DNA of 64,000 nt from Dryocosmus kuriphilus. Taxonomy: Eukaryota > Arthropoda > Insecta > Hymenoptera > Cynipidae. This document shows, one piece after another, positions 45,301 to 57,585 of this stretch (positions within the stretch are counted from its first letter, which is position 1; the number at the start of each line of letters is the position of its first letter). Both the position numbers and the translations under genes were made by a program. Location of the stretch: the NCBI GenBank assembly GCA_038277395.1, contig CM076197.1, positions 72,201,348 to 72,265,347 on the forward strand, in the 5' to 3' direction. Below the pieces are notes generated by a model. The model ran no database searches and was not told the origin of the DNA. It saw only the letters and a program-made list of their open reading frames with translations.

Positions 45301-46212
45301 AAACATTTTTTGTTAAGGAATACAAAATGGTGGCCCCGCTCCCACAAAAAACCTATTGGGCACCATTCTTGGGACCCTAAGAGAAATCTGAATGACATGT
45401 GTCAGATATTAATTAAAAATGCCATTTTAAGTCGATAAAATATACTACTCTTAAAAGTGGAAAAAGGCCCTGTAAAAGTGGTTAAACAATTTAATTTCTT
45501 TACGCATTTCAAGTTTTAAATTATTGCATTTTTGGAAGCATTAATTTTGAAACCTTACATTTGGAACTTTTTGAAATTAAAACTTACTCAGTTTTAAAAG
45601 CCTAATTCTAAAATCGTTTGATTTAAATTCTATGAATTTGAAAATATATAAAAAGAGTTGTTTTTAGAAAGTATTTAGAATCGATTAGTTCAATATTGTA
45701 CAATTTTACATCAAAATAGAAACCTTGATAGTAAAAATTTTTAATAATTCCGAAAGGAATCACTTCAAATTAAAATACTCAAACTGAGACAATTTCATAT
45801 TCAAAGCCTTAATACATGAGCAATTTTCAGTGCATCATTTGGAATCTGTCGAATTCTGATTGCCCTAAAAATAAACAATTTTTAAACTTTTGAAAGCCTA
45901 CAATTTCAACACATACTATATTAAATGGTTCAAAAATATTGTACAATTCGAAGCACTTCTAAATCAAAATTATCTAGTTTTGAAAATTTTGATTAGCTTA
46001 AGTTTTAAATTGATTAATTTAGTACGAATATTAGTATTGATGTTGTTTATGTTCGAAAGCCTTGAAATAAAAATTATTCTAATTTTAATGGCTTCAGTTT
46101 TAAAAGTTTACAATTTTAAATGATTTTTATTTAGAAATTTTTTAATATTGAATTGAATCATTCAAGATTATATATAGAAGAAGAATATTAATATTTAACG
46201 TCCGGGTATTTC
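45301..46212. other. Gene-free AT-rich degenerate sequence
   Basis: Same character as 20546-21850. Nothing is recognised. Confidence 0.5.
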
Positions 46213-46827
46213 GATTTAAAATGATCTTGAAAAATACGACGACTTCCAGACTATAATATTTTATTCATGAAAAGACAACGTTTTGATACCGGACCGGTAT
46301 CCTCATCAGATCTAAATTTCGTTACAATAAATTAATTAGATAGAAAAAAAAAAATAAAGAAGATACAATAACAATAAAAAAGGTTAAAATATTTACCATG
46401 GTTTAAAATTTAAGAGTCATGATGGAACAGATAAGTTCAATACAATTTTGGAACAAAAAACAACAGATCTTTCAAACGTCATGAAAATAATATTGGATAA
46501 TAATCTGAAATTAGTAAATAATATGAAATAGAGTTTATAAAGGTTTAAAATTATTAAAAATTTATTTTTTAATCTAAATTTGCTTACCAGAAGTTTGAAG
46601 AATTAAACCAAAAGAATGTAACATTTCATTATCAATGATATAAAATTAGCAAAAATTTGACGAGATATTAAAAACAAATTTTAATTATAATATGTTCAGA
46701 TAACGAAAAATTGAAAAATAAGGAATTAATCGTTATAACATAAACATGTGTTTCTGCTCTAACGAATAATCCAATACTGACATTCGAAGATCTGTACTGG
46801 CCAGTATTTGAAGGTCAGTATTGGATT
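46213..46827. mobile_element. Palindromic element (left half) hosting the DIRS insertion
   Basis: Inverted copy of 51929-52487. Near its outer end, on the minus strand, CTGATGAG (46309-46302) is followed by a 7-bp hairpin GATACCG/CGGTATC and then AAAAC where a hammerhead would have GAAAC. Outside this is TAGTCTGGAAGTCGTCG, as in the 31.8-34.3 kb element. The inner end is a hairpin built on CCAATACTGAC / GTCAGTATTGG. Confidence 0.7.
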
Positions 46828-46968
46828 GTATTTCGCGCCTCCTCCTCAAGATCAACACGTAGTCCCCCAACTTTGGGTCACGATTACCACAACTTGAAAG
46901 CTAAAAGAACTAAAACAAAACAGGGCGTGCACGTCGCTGACACCCTGTAGGATGTGAGTCTACTCATT
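46828..46968. repeat. DIRS left inverted terminal repeat
   Basis: Begins GTATTTCGCGCCTCCTCCTC. From GTAGTCCCCCAACTTTGGGT to GTGAGTCTACTCATT it is an inverted match to 51755-51870. The outermost bases differ between the ends, as in other DIRS elements. Confidence 0.85.
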
Positions 46969-47023
46969 CGTTTTCTTTGTATCAGACAATCCACTTCGTT
47001 CTGTTTTTTAAAGTGAGTCAAAC

Positions 47024-48633
47024 ATGGGAAAAAGTAAAAGAAGAAGACACAGTTCGTCGTCGTCAACTTCATCGTCATCGGAGGACGAGCTTGCTGATCC
47101 TAAGGAGAGCAGGAGGATCTTAAAACGTATCCTAAAGCTGGAAAAGAGGAAGGACCGTCATCGTAAGAAGAGGTCCAAGCATCAAAAACGCTATTCCAGT
47201 TCGGAATCTGATTCATCTGTCTACAGTAAGTTGTCTCTTTCAGGGTTTTATACTCTTTGAAGTTCATAGATGTCAATAAAGATATTTATAAAGATATATA
47301 CATATAACCTATGGGAGATTGTTAATCTTGGTTGCGAGCGTCCGTACACAATTCAAGATGGCACTTGACCTTGTGTTTCTAGGGGGCTCATACTCAAAAA
47401 TAAATAAATAAAAATTTTACACGTTCATACCTGCATATTAGACTTTTGTCAAAAGGCACATACCCACCAAAAGTTGTCAGGCTCATGCCTGCATATTAGA
47501 CTTTTATGTCTAAAGGGCTCATACCCACCCAAAAAATCAGGCACATGCCGGCATACTAGACTTTATGTCTAAAGGGCTCATAGCCATCATAAAATGAGCA
47601 AGCTCATACTTGTTTAACATTACTTGTCTTGAATATATAAGGACTTTATCTTGTAGCCTACATAAATATTCAACGTCGAGGTTTTTCTATTGTTTCGATT
47701 TTGTTTAGGTTATGATTCTCAGTCGTCATTTGTGGACGTCGAGCACATACATTCATCCCTTAGCGACGCAGGAGGAGTAAATCCCGTCTATACCGACAGT
47801 GGGATCCTTCAAGATACGAATGCTGCTGAGGACAATTCGGCAACACGCAAACACTAGATCAAGGGAGTAACAATACTGAACCGAATTGCAAAGATCTACC
47901 TAAAAATTTTGTTGAGGTAATGGGTAAGCGTATTGCAGAAGATAGAGTTTTAGCTCCACTTATGCACGAGGATTTCACAGTTCGTTCAAATGAAATTCTG
48001 AAGTTAGGCTTACTGGCGGAAGAACTTTCTATGCTGTTGAAAAAATATCCGCCCCCTACTAACTGTATAAATCTGGATCCTCCAAAATTAAATACAGTTT
48101 TTAATTCGTGCCAACTCCCAGAGTCGACTTTTAGAAGAGACAAGAAAATTGTTCAAACGCAAGAAAAATTGATGGCTGCTATAGCTGCGTCTTGTAAGGC
48201 TATCTCTACGATTTTTGATCGTAACAATCCGGAAGATACACCTCTTCTAGAATCTTTAAGCGATTCTTGTCGGATTCTTGTTGATATTCAACGCGAAAAT
48301 ACTAAGATTAGGAGGAGCCTAATTCTTGCTCTTTATGAACCACCTCTCAAAGACTCGTTGAGTTCAACCATTCCTGATAAATTTCTTTTTGGAAAGGATC
48401 TTGCTGACAATGTCAAATCAGCTCAAACCGTGGAACGAACGTCCACTACATTTAATCCTAAGAAGGCGACACCTAAAAACAATCCAAAAAACTGGAGAAG
48501 CCTGCCTCATCCAAAAGCGAGGAACTCAACGATGTTGGACGGGCAGACGAAACAATGGAATCCTCGACAATCATACAATCAAGCTCATCACGCAGGAAGG
48601 ATTTCAGGAAAAAGAATTAGGCCAAGTAAGTAA
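47024..48633 (+). pseudogene. DIRS gag-like protein, two exons, one frameshift
   Basis: Exon 1 (47024-47225) begins MGKSKRRRHSSSSSTSSSSE, followed by a basic KRKDRHRKKRSKHQKR stretch. A donor, ACA|GTAAGT, and an acceptor, TTTTGTTTAG, remove 47226-47708 and keep the frame into YDSQSSFVDVEH. A one-base shift near 47840 puts NTQTLDQGSNN in a new frame that runs to 48633. It contains MGKRIAEDRVLAPLM, EELSMLLKKYPPP, LDPPKLN and RRDKKIVQTQEKLMAA, a pattern seen in DIRS gag proteins (RLAEDRV.AP, KYP.P.N, L.PPKLN). Gag would package the element RNA. Its end overlaps the next frame. Confidence 0.75.
47226..47708 (+). other. Intron in the DIRS gag gene, with 59-bp repeats
   Basis: Consensus donor GTAAGT and acceptor TTTAG. 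Three about 59-bp units starting CTGCATATTAGAC-like (47431, 47489, 47549) lie inside. An intron within a retrotransposon should be lost on reverse transcription of spliced RNA, so unspliced genomic RNA must have been copied. Confidence 0.55.
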
Positions 48634-50490
48634 TGTCGCTGGTAGATTAAGGCATTTTGTTGAAAGTTGGAAGGCTATAACTTCAGACCCAAAAATCTTG
48701 TCTTGGGTCAGAGGCTACAAAATCCCTTTTCTTTCAACCCCACGCCAAACGTTTGTTAAAAATCAAGTTTTTTCTACTGCAGAAAAATACGAAATGTTTT
48801 TTAAAATCTCCGAACTTACAAAAAAGGGCGTCATACGCGAATGCGAGCCTATAATGTGTCAATTTATTTCCAGTATATTCCTAGTTCCTAAACCAGATGG
48901 TGGTAGCAGATTCATTTTGAATCTTAAAGAATTGAATAAATTTATTTACACGGAACATTTCAAACTTGAGGACCATAAGATAGCAATTAAATTAATAAGT
49001 AGGAACTGCTTTATGGTAACCTTAGACCTAAAGGATGCATTTTATTCAATTTGGGTCGACAAAAGTGACAGAAAATTTCTGAGATTTGAGTTCGATGGTA
49101 TGACATATGAATTCACGTGCATACCATTCGGTCTTTGTACAACTTCCCATGTTTTCACGAAGCTCTTGAGGCCTGCAATCTCTGTTCTTAGAAAGTCAGG
49201 TTTTTTATCAGTTATTTATCTAGATGATTTTTTGTTGATTGGCAATACATATTCCAATTGTTTAAAGAATTTATCTGAAACTAGAAAATTAATACAGAAA
49301 CTCGGCTTTGTTAGTAATGAAGAGAAAAATCAGACAGTGCCAAGTAAAATTCGCAAATTTTTAGGTCTAATGTTTAATTCGTCAAGAATGATTTTGGGGC
49401 TTCCTAAATCGAAGAGACTTGCCATCCTCAATCAGGTAGAGAAATTTCAGAAAAAGTCACGATGAAAAATTAGAGAATTTGCCCAGTTTATCAGTTCTTT
49501 AATAGCGTGTTGTCCTGCTCTATCTTCTAGCTGGCTGTATACTAAGGATTTCGAGAGAAAGAAATTCAAGGCTCTAGCTGAAAACAATGAAAATTATGAC
49601 GCGTACATGAAATTAAATTTGAACCTCAGGGACTTATTGTGGTGGAAAAATCACATTTTACTGGGCTATAGGTCAATAAAAGAGGTAGAATTCACCATTG
49701 AGATTTTTTCGGACGCTTCTCTGACTGGCTGGGGAGCTGTTTGTGGGTCTCAAAGATCTCATGGTTTTTGGACAAAGGAGGAACTGGTCCTAAATATTAA
49801 CCTTTTAGAATTAAAGGCTGCCTTTTTCGATCTTCAATGTTTTGCCAAACATTTAAGTTCATGTAACATACTATTGCGAATTGACAACACAACTGCAATT
49901 TGCTATATTAATAAAATGGGAGGTACCCAGTATGTACATCTTAATAAGATAGCAAGAGAGATTTGGGGATGGTGCGAGGAACGCCGACTATGGATATTTG
50001 CTTCCTACATTAGCTCTAAAGAGAATATTGAGGCAGACGTTGCATCGCGGAGACTTCAGCCAGAAATAGAATAAGAGTTAGCAGATTTTGCCTTTAGAAA
50101 AATTATTAAAGTTTTCGGTGATCCGGTAATTGATTTATTTGCTACTCGTTCTAATGCAAAGTGTAAATCTTATGTTTCATGGAAGAAAGATCCTGGCTCA
50201 ATAGCGATTGACGCTTTTACTTTGTCTTGGGAAAAATTCTTTTTTTATGCCTTTCCACCTTTTGCCATAATTTTAAAAGTTTTAAATAAAATAAAGTCAG
50301 AAAGAGATGAGGGCATTGTTGTAGTTTCCGATTGGCCTACTCAACCTTGGTACCCAATTTTCTAGTCAATGCTTGATGAGAAACCAATTTATTTTAAGCC
50401 TAATGAAGAACTTTTAACTTCTTCTAATAGAGAATCTCATCCACTCTGGAGACACCTTACCCTGGTGGTCGGCAGGTTATCCGGCAAGCA
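48600..50490 (+). pseudogene. DIRS reverse transcriptase - RNase H - methylase-like polyprotein
   Basis: One frame, +1 relative to gag, with the domains in DIRS order. RT: KKGVIRECEP, SSIFLVPKPDGGSRFILNLK, VTLDLKDAFYSI, CIPFGL and the catalytic VIYLDDFLLIG. RNase H: EIFSDASLTGWGAV, INLLELKAAF, LRIDNTTAICYIN and NIEADVASR, supplying the D-E-D-D acids. Methylase-like: VIDLFATRSNAKC, YAFPPFAII and SDWPTQPWYP. In-frame stops are TGA at 49463-49465 after KKSR, TAA at 50072-50074 after QPEIE, and TAG near 50363. These would truncate the product. The true start is uncertain because the N-terminus overlaps gag. Confidence 0.88.
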
Positions 50491-51410
50491 CTGATACGTC
50501 AAGGAATTCCAGAGTCTTCTTTGGAAATATCTGCCGCTAGGCTTGTCTTCGTGAGTCATCAATGAAAAACTACAACGTTGCCCTAAAAAAGTGGTGGCAC
50601 TTTGCTACGAAGAACTCTTTGAATCTTTTTCTGCCACGAGTTCCGGATATTTTAAATTTCCTGACTAAGGAATTCGAGAAGGGATCTTCGTATAGTACTA
50701 TTAACTGTTCTAGATCTGCATTTTCCCTAAAAACAAACTCTCAAGTTACCAGCGATCCAAGAATTCAAAGGTTTCTTAAGGGTATTTCTAGCCTAAAGTC
50801 AGCAAGGCCGAGATATGAATATACATGGGACCCTAAAGTTGTTCTCGACTACTTTTCTTCGAAACCTAAAAACCAGGAATTAAATTTTCAAGATTTATCA
50901 CTGAAACTGATAACTTTTCTTGCGTTAGTGACATGCCATAGAATGCAAACCTTTGAACTAATAAATCTCGACAATGTAAGAAAACTAAATCCTGTATTGA
51001 GATCCGAATGAACAAATTAAAACATCGGGAAAGAATCAACCTCAACCGATCCTATTACTACCTTATTACAAGGTTGAAAAAACTCTGTGCTGCATCGATT
51101 TTAGAAACTTATTTACTCAAGTCAAGTCCGCTGCGAAAATCGACAAGAATTTATTTATATCGTTCAAAAAGCCTCATAAAGCAGTTTCTTTCTTAGACAT
51201 TAAGTAGATGGGTTAAGACTACATTATCAAAATGTGGTATCGATACGACAGTTTTTTCCGCTCATAGCACCCGACACGCCGCTACATCAGCAGCTGATAG
51301 GCTTGGAGTAGATTTAAATATTATTAGAAAAACCGCAGGATGGACTAACAGTTCACGAACATTTCCAATGTTCTACAAGCGACCTATTATATGAGATAGA
51401 TTAAGTTTCG
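50480..51410 (+). pseudogene. DIRS tyrosine recombinase, frameshifted
   Basis: The integrase-type enzyme that would join the circular cDNA to the target. The N-terminal part IRQGIPESSLEIS is in one frame. The core-binding part MKNYNVALKKWWHF to MQTFELINLDNV (50562-51011) is in a second. The catalytic end SAHSTRHAATSAA (about 51257-51295), IRKTAGWTNS and MFYKRP is in a third. HSTRH supplies the conserved His/Arg and the Tyr lies in FYKR. Frameshifts near 50535 and between 51011 and 51190 break the frame, and a stop follows RPII. Amino-acid spacing fits the family once shifts are allowed for. Confidence 0.82.
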
Positions 51411-51567
51411 CTACTTCCATACTGGATGGCTACTTTGTTTTTCATCCTTATGTGTTTAACTTTGTCAGAAACGTTGTCCTGATATTAAATATTTCCATTT
51501 TCGGTATAAAGTTTATTTTTACTTTTTATTCTTCTTAAATTGCCGCAAGTTGCTTTCAACATCTATG

Positions 51568-51663
51568 TGTTGATCTTGAGGAGGAGGCGCGAAATACAAT
51601 TATATAATTGAACGAACTTACCTGTAAGTGAAGTTCGATTGTAATTGCATAAGCGCCTCCTCC
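51568..51663. repeat. DIRS internal complementary region (ICR)
   Basis: Its reverse complement reads the right terminus (...GTTCGTTCAATTATATAATT) directly joined to the left terminus (GTATTTCGCGCC...). The two ends of the element are exactly those predicted by this junction. Confidence 0.88.
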
Positions 51664-51754
51664 GAATAGATCAAACCCACGGCCACCCTATCCTTATGTT
51701 CCCATTGTCTAATTGTATTAGACCCCAAGTTATTACGGCAATATACTTTGAAAA

Positions 51755-51928
51755 AATGAGTAGACTCACATCCTACAGAGCGTCAGCGACGTGCACGCCC
51801 AGTTTTGTTTTAGTTCTTTTAGCTTTCAAGTTCTGGTAATTCTGACCCAAAGTTGGGGGACTACGGGAGGCGCTTATACAATTACAATCGAACTTCACTT
51901 ATAGGTAAGTTCGTTCAATTATATAATT
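51755..51928. repeat. DIRS right inverted terminal repeat
   Basis: Inverted match to the left ITR through ATGAGTAGACTCACATCCTA to CCCAAAGTTGGGGGACTAC, then a right-specific end, GGCGCTTATACAATTACAAT to TATATAATT. The forward frame 51645-51839 is the ITR read through, not a gene. Confidence 0.85.
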
Positions 51929-52487
51929 ATTCGTTACAACAGAAACACATGTTTATGTTCTAACGAGTAATTCCTTATTTTTCAATTTTTCATTATCTGA
52001 TCATATTATAATTAAAATTTGTTTTTAATATCTCATCAAATCTTTGCTAATTTTATATCATCGGTAATGAAATGTTACATTCTTTTGGTTTAATTCTTCA
52101 AACTTCTGGTAAGCAAATTTAGACTGAAAAATCAATTTTTAATAATTTTAAACCTTTATAAAATCTATTTCATATTATTTACTAATTTCAAATTATTATC
52201 CAATATTATTTTCATGGCGCTTGAAAGATCTGTTATTTTTTGTTCCAAAATTGTATTGAACTTATCTGTTCCATAATGACTCTTAAATTTTAAAACATGG
52301 TAAATGTTTTAACCTTTTTTATTGTCACTGTATCTTCTTTATTATTTCTTCTATCTAATTAATTTATTGTAACGGAATTTAGATATGACGAGGATACCGG
52401 TCCGGTATCGAAACGCTGTCTTTTAATGAATAAAATATTATAGTCTGGAAGTCGTCGTATTTTTCAAGATCACTTTAAAAAGATTAT
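51929..52487. mobile_element. Palindromic element (right half) after the DIRS insertion
   Basis: Inverted copy of 46213-46827. Contains ATGACGAG, a 7-bp hairpin GATACCG/CGGTATC and GAAAC (52385-52414), hammerhead-like but with the first core C replaced by A. Ends ...GTCGTCGTATTTTTCAAGAT. Confidence 0.7.
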
Positions 52488-55400
52488 ACATGTTATTTAA
52501 AATTGGAAGTTATAAAAGTTAAACAATGGAAAATGTTACCACAATAAAATAATAACAAATTTTAAGCAACTTTCTATGTTTAATTTTTAATTCGTCGAAT
52601 TGTGATGATCCTAAGCATTAAATTATTGATTTCTATTAAAACTGCAAAGATTAATGCAATGTGTGGTAAGTAGACATTAGAGCTGTATGTCAAGAATTGA
52701 AACACTCATTCTAGTACTTGAAATTAAAACCATAATTTCGTTTGGTGAATAAACTCGGGTGCTAAAAAAAATTCAAACCTAAAAATCGGGATTAGATTCG
52801 GAAATTTTCGGCAATGATCCATCAAACAATTTTTGGTTCGGAATCGTAGATTTCATCTATTCCTTATTCATAAATTACAGATCTTCTAAAAGTTTCCTTG
52901 TTTATGAAACTACCCAAAAAATTCTAATCAACTCTATTTAGAAATTCTGTAATTTCAGGAAACGCAAGTGCCTTTTCCGTAGAATACACATCGCCTTGAT
53001 ATATGCGGTAAGAAAATACATAGTTCATAGTGCCTAGAGTTTCATGGATCTAGGAGAAGAGACAAGAAAAGCACGCCTTACCAACTTTGTATGGAATACA
53101 TTACCTCCCCGTTATATTTCTCTTGTCATTCTGGTCTTTTATGTTTCCTCCGATTTTTCTCTAAATAACGGCAAGTAGAATAAATAATGCTTGCAAACAA
53201 TAAGTAAAACAGAGGTAGAAACAATTATTTGGAGTTGCTTGAAATTAACAGGTTTAAGAAAAAGAAAGCACTCAGAGAAAAAGTTGTCTTGAAACAAAAG
53301 CATCGTCTGCTTGCCTGTTTTGTTTTAAACCACGTGAATATTTTTTACAAAAACATAATTATTGTTTGTTGCAAAAAGATTCTTTTTAAGACAAATGAAT
53401 AATCCTTGTAATCTTAGGAGGAAATTCCATTTTTGTCAAGAAACATCCTTCTGGCATATAAAAGGCCATTAATCTAAAAATGAGATATTTTCGTTATTAG
53501 CTGATTTATATTCGCTATTATTCTTTAATAAGTGAATAAAGAAACTTTTTTATTCTCAGTAGAAGAACAGGTACGTAAATCCGAGCGTGCTTGAAAAAAT
53601 AAAAGAATTTTCGTTTTTCGCGGAAGACTTTGAAACTGAAGGTTTAATAAAGCATTTTCCCATTGAAAACAATAAAATTAGGTTCAAAATTGCTCTTTTT
53701 ACGGCATTGAAGAACATTTTCAATCCTCGCGGGTTCAGGAATTATGATTTTTAAATAAGAATGAGAAGAGAAATCCATAAGAAATAGTTTGGGGATGGAC
53801 AGGAGAGACATGTTGCTAGGGAGGCATTGGCACTGCAGGCTAGTGAAGACCAATTTTATGGCCGGCACGAACTTCTCTCTCCGGACGGCCGTTCGAGGTA
53901 GGTAATTCAAAAAGTTGAAATTCTGGCTCGTGTTCAAATCACCTCTCTCTTATTTAGCCTGGAAACATGTGCACAACGTAACGTGATTGTCGTCTCAATT
54001 TCTGGCATTATACACGACAATGTCTCTTACACCCTCGTAGAAATGGCATTTCGAGAATGGCACTGAATTCGAGAGGATATTAAAGCCTACGGATAGAATT
54101 CGATTGCTGGTAAGTGGGGACAACCAAAACCCTGAACCTAGGTAACGAGACCTGGATTGGCCCCTCCGAAAACGCCATCACTGACAACATTATATGGACT
54201 ATTAGTTTGGGGTTGAACAGCCTCGAAAAAGGGCGTCACTATTGCGGCTTCTTACTGCGCGAAACTTCAGTTACATGTAAACGTAATTAACTTGCACCCC
54301 GCCAAACTAGGTCAAAAGTAACGCCTGCACCGTATATTATCAGGCGTAGGCAAGAACCCGATACTTGGAGAACCTCCTTGTTTTACCCGGAAAAGCAGTT
54401 TTCAAATTCCGGAAATGTCATGTCTCCTCAATCCTTCGTTAATCATCTAACTTTTAATGAGGATATAAGTATCCGTCATTCCTCATTATTTAATGGAAGC
54501 CGAACCACTGAAATTGTCTCGAGCTGAAATTTACATCTTAATATTCCATCACAAACACCAATTTATTAATTTTGTTTCGGATTCTAGATGAGAGTTTTCA
54601 GTTAGAAATTGAAATTTTCTTCCATGGAATAGGAACAGGGCTTTGAGCATTGTAAGATGAATGAAGAAAATAGAGGTTTTATAGACCGGAGAATTAATTA
54701 GGATTCAAAATTTAGGGAGAAAGGCATATTCAAGAAGGTTTATAAAGCAGGGTATTGTTCTGTGTTTTAACTAATGATGACTGGTGCAAGGAAAACAAGG
54801 GAAATTCAGAAGGGAAGAGAAACAGTTGAAGCGAAAGTTGATTCCTGCTGGTGCAGACAGGGCTGTCCTCCACTTTTTACGCACTTTGAGCTATTTTAAT
54901 GGCTGAAATAATGATTAAACATTAAGGTAAAGGCATTTAACTTCTCCGGCCATCGCCTGGCCGAGGGTAGCTGTTAGAGATGAGAAAAGTTGAAATGGGA
55001 AATGGAATTGGATGCATAACCGGCTGAGCGAGGAACGAAGTAAAACCTCTGCCCGCTAGTCTAGTCTGATTTATACTCTTTCTATCTTATCTAACCTCTT
55101 TTCCGTAATTTCCATTTTATATTTAGATTTTTTCTTTGCTTTAAAAATTGATATGGGGAATCGAAATTTTTTGAAATTTCGAAAAATATCGCCAAAACCC
55201 ATGTAGGTATAAATGAGCATATAATTTTTGTATAAAAATGATTCTATGCAAATTATATACTCTCAAATCAATATTTTCGTCATGATAAATCATTTCAGCA
55301 TGTCTAATTTTTGCATACTCATTTTTTATATGTATTGCTCATGAATGTCTTCACTCATTAAGATTACAAATTTTTAAATAAAAAATCAACTTGCATCCAA

Positions 55401-55714
55401 TTTCATGACGGAAGACATTCATTAACAATACTGTACAAGTTTCGCAACAAGAACTTCAATTTTGAACATTTTTTATTTTCAACAAAGAAAAATAGATCAA
55501 ACGTTATACGTATGAAAGATTATTTTGAATAGGTTTTCGGCTATTTTGATAACATTTTCGAATTCTCTGAACAATTTCTTTCTTAAATTATAAACCTAAA
55601 TTCTAATTAAGTCTGATTAGATTTTGAATGATACCTTTCCTGGAAACAGCCGCAATTATCTTTTAGAATAAATTTAATGATACGAAAATGTATCAGCTTA
55701 TGCTGTCTATTTCT
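52488..55714. other. Gene-free stretch, partly GC-richer
   Basis: Mixed AT-rich and GC-richer unique sequence. 53640-54420 and 54770-55130 are GC-richer, with no recognised exon. A TATAAAAGG box near 53458 is noted separately. Confidence 0.4.
53458..53572 (+). promoter_or_regulatory. Possible TATA promoter and untranslated first exon
   Basis: GCATATAAAAGGCC resembles a TATA box. About 110 bp downstream, GAACAG|GTACGT is a good splice donor with no usable ATG before it. Speculative. Confidence 0.2.
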
Positions 55715-55742
55715 TTAATAATAATAATAATAATAATAATAA
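55715..55742. repeat. (AAT)n microsatellite
   Basis: Nine AAT units. Confidence 0.95.
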
Positions 55743-55764
55743 CTTATACATGCTAGATTTCTAT

Positions 55765-56200
55765 ATTGTTGCTATTTGATGAATTTTTTAAAATAAAACT
55801 TTTTATTGCATTTTTTATACCAGATAGGTAGTTGCTAATTTGAAATTTTAGGCATTTAACCCAGATTTTTTCCACGGAAATTTTGAAAACATTTTGGAAA
55901 TTACATTGACATCTGACATTCTCGTAATTCTTATAAAACAAAGCATAGATTTTTTAAATAAAAATATCTAAAAACATATTGAAATTTTAAAAAATTATCA
56001 CCACGTAAATGTTATTAAGCTAACTTTATACCGGGATATTTTTAAAATGACAAATTTCAGTGTAAATTATAGCTTGCTATTTTGCTGCCATTTGATGATT
56101 TTTTTTTAATTAAACTTTTTTTATTGTATTTTTATACCAGGTAGTTGCTAATTTCAAATTTTAGGCATTTCCCCAGATTTTCTCCATGGAATTCCACAAA
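55765..56200. repeat. Two direct copies of a 100-bp block
   Basis: TTTGATGA...AAACTTTTTATTG, then GGTAGTTGCTAATTTGAAAT and TTTTAGGCATTT..CCAGATTTT, occurs at about 55778-55880 and 56090-56195. No gene was found. Confidence 0.7.
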
Positions 56201-56289
56201 ATTTAGGATCTACTAGGGAAAAAAGAAAATATCATTAAAGAACACAAAAAAATTCGTCATGATAAAACTTTGTACAAAACTCTACACAA

Positions 56290-56530
56290 AATTAAAATTG
56301 AATAAAAGCTATTTAGGTTAAAATTAACTCGACAAGATTAAATTATGCACGAGAACATTCTGCACAAGCCAATTTAATGACTTTTTATTATTTTTATGTT
56401 AAAAACTTTACACAAGTAAATTCTACACTGTACAACTCTACACACACAATAATGCAAAACAATTAGAAAAGCATTTTGGGTGTAGAGTTTTGCTGTGCAG
56501 AATTTCTTTGTGGAGAGTTTTTAAAAGTGA
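56290..56530. repeat. Dispersed repeat R2, copy 1
   Basis: Similar to 61405-61640 in the same orientation: AAAATTAACTCGA, GAGAACATTCTG.A.AAG.CAATTTAA, then GCAAAACAATTGAAAAGCAT-like and GCAGAATTTC blocks. Confidence 0.65.
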
Positions 56531-56559
56531 AATAATAGAAAATTATTAAATTCGTTTAA

Positions 56560-57585
56560 GGGCATGTGCCACTGAGCGGAAGACCTACATTACCAACCTC
56601 AATTTTAGGATTTATCCATTTATTTTTTGAACCACAGAACTTTTTTTGTAAATAAAATATCTGACTGAAACTTTGAAAAATGCATGAGAAGACAATAAAT
56701 TGAGTTTGTATACATTATTTGAGTAGGAATTTTGAAAAAAGTTTTTTTCGACGAAACTAAAACTGGAAATTTCTTGGAGCTTCTCGCAGGATTTTTTTGA
56801 ATCACAGAACTTTTTTTGTAAATAAAGTATCGGACTGAAACTTTGGGAAATGGATGAGAAGACATTAAATTGCGATTGTATACACTATTTGAGTAGGAAT
56901 TTTGAAAAAAGTTTTTTCGACGAAATTAAAACGGGAAGCATTTTTCAAGTTAGTTCCAATCAACACCGCTCCCAATATCAAAGCGATGGCGCACAACACG
57001 CGACACACCTCAGGTTAACTGTCAGGTGACGCCGCGAATTTACATATTAGTTTGTTCATTTGCACTATACGTACAAAAATTGTTGTTTATAATATTTTCT
57101 AACGATGTTTGCCCGATTTTCTTCAAGATAGAGGAGTCGTTTACCTCAATACTGCTCCACTGAAAAAAAGACATTCATTACAGAGCTCAACAGCACGGTC
57201 GGTATCCTTGGGAATGTATTTAGTTATTACAAATATTTTTACATTATTTATACTTAAATCGGGTATACAAACGTAGTTTATTGTCCCTTTTTGCTTCCCT
57301 GAAAGTTTTAGGTCAATATATCATGCATAAAAAAAGTTCCGTGATTCAAAAAATTTCTGGAGAAGTTCCAAGAAATTTTCAGTTTTAATTTCGTCGAAAA
57401 AAACTTTTTTCAAAATTCCTACTTAAATAATGTATACAAACGCAATTTATTGTCTTCTCATGCATTTCCCAAAGTTTCAGTCCGTTATTTTATTTACAAA
57501 AAAAGTTCTGTGGTTCACACAATAACTGGAGAAGTCCTTAAATTGAGGTTCGTAATGTAGGTCTTCCGCTCAGTGGCACATGCCC
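56560..57585. mobile_element. TTAA-flanked foldback element, 1026 bp
   Basis: The inverted ends GGGCATGTGCCACTGAGCGG are perfect for about 34 bp and similar further in. TTAA flanks both sides (56556-56559, 57586-57589), a piggyBac-type duplication, although TTAA could also belong to the ends. The arms contain AAAACTGGAAATTTCTTGG-type blocks repeated in both. No transposase. Confidence 0.75.

Larger units (their letters stand above)
46828..51928 (+). mobile_element. DIRS-like tyrosine-recombinase retrotransposon
   Basis: Order: left ITR, gag-like gene with an intron, RT/RNase H/methylase-like region, tyrosine recombinase, internal complementary region (ICR), right ITR. The ICR (51568-51663) is the reverse complement of the right end joined to the left end, which is the defining DIRS feature. 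The element is flanked by ATT and has no target duplication. Stops and frameshifts in all three coding regions make this copy inactive. Confidence 0.9.

Noticed and set aside
46884..51839. Matching short frames 46884-47078 (minus) and 51645-51839 (plus)
   Set aside because: They are the DIRS inverted terminal repeats read through.
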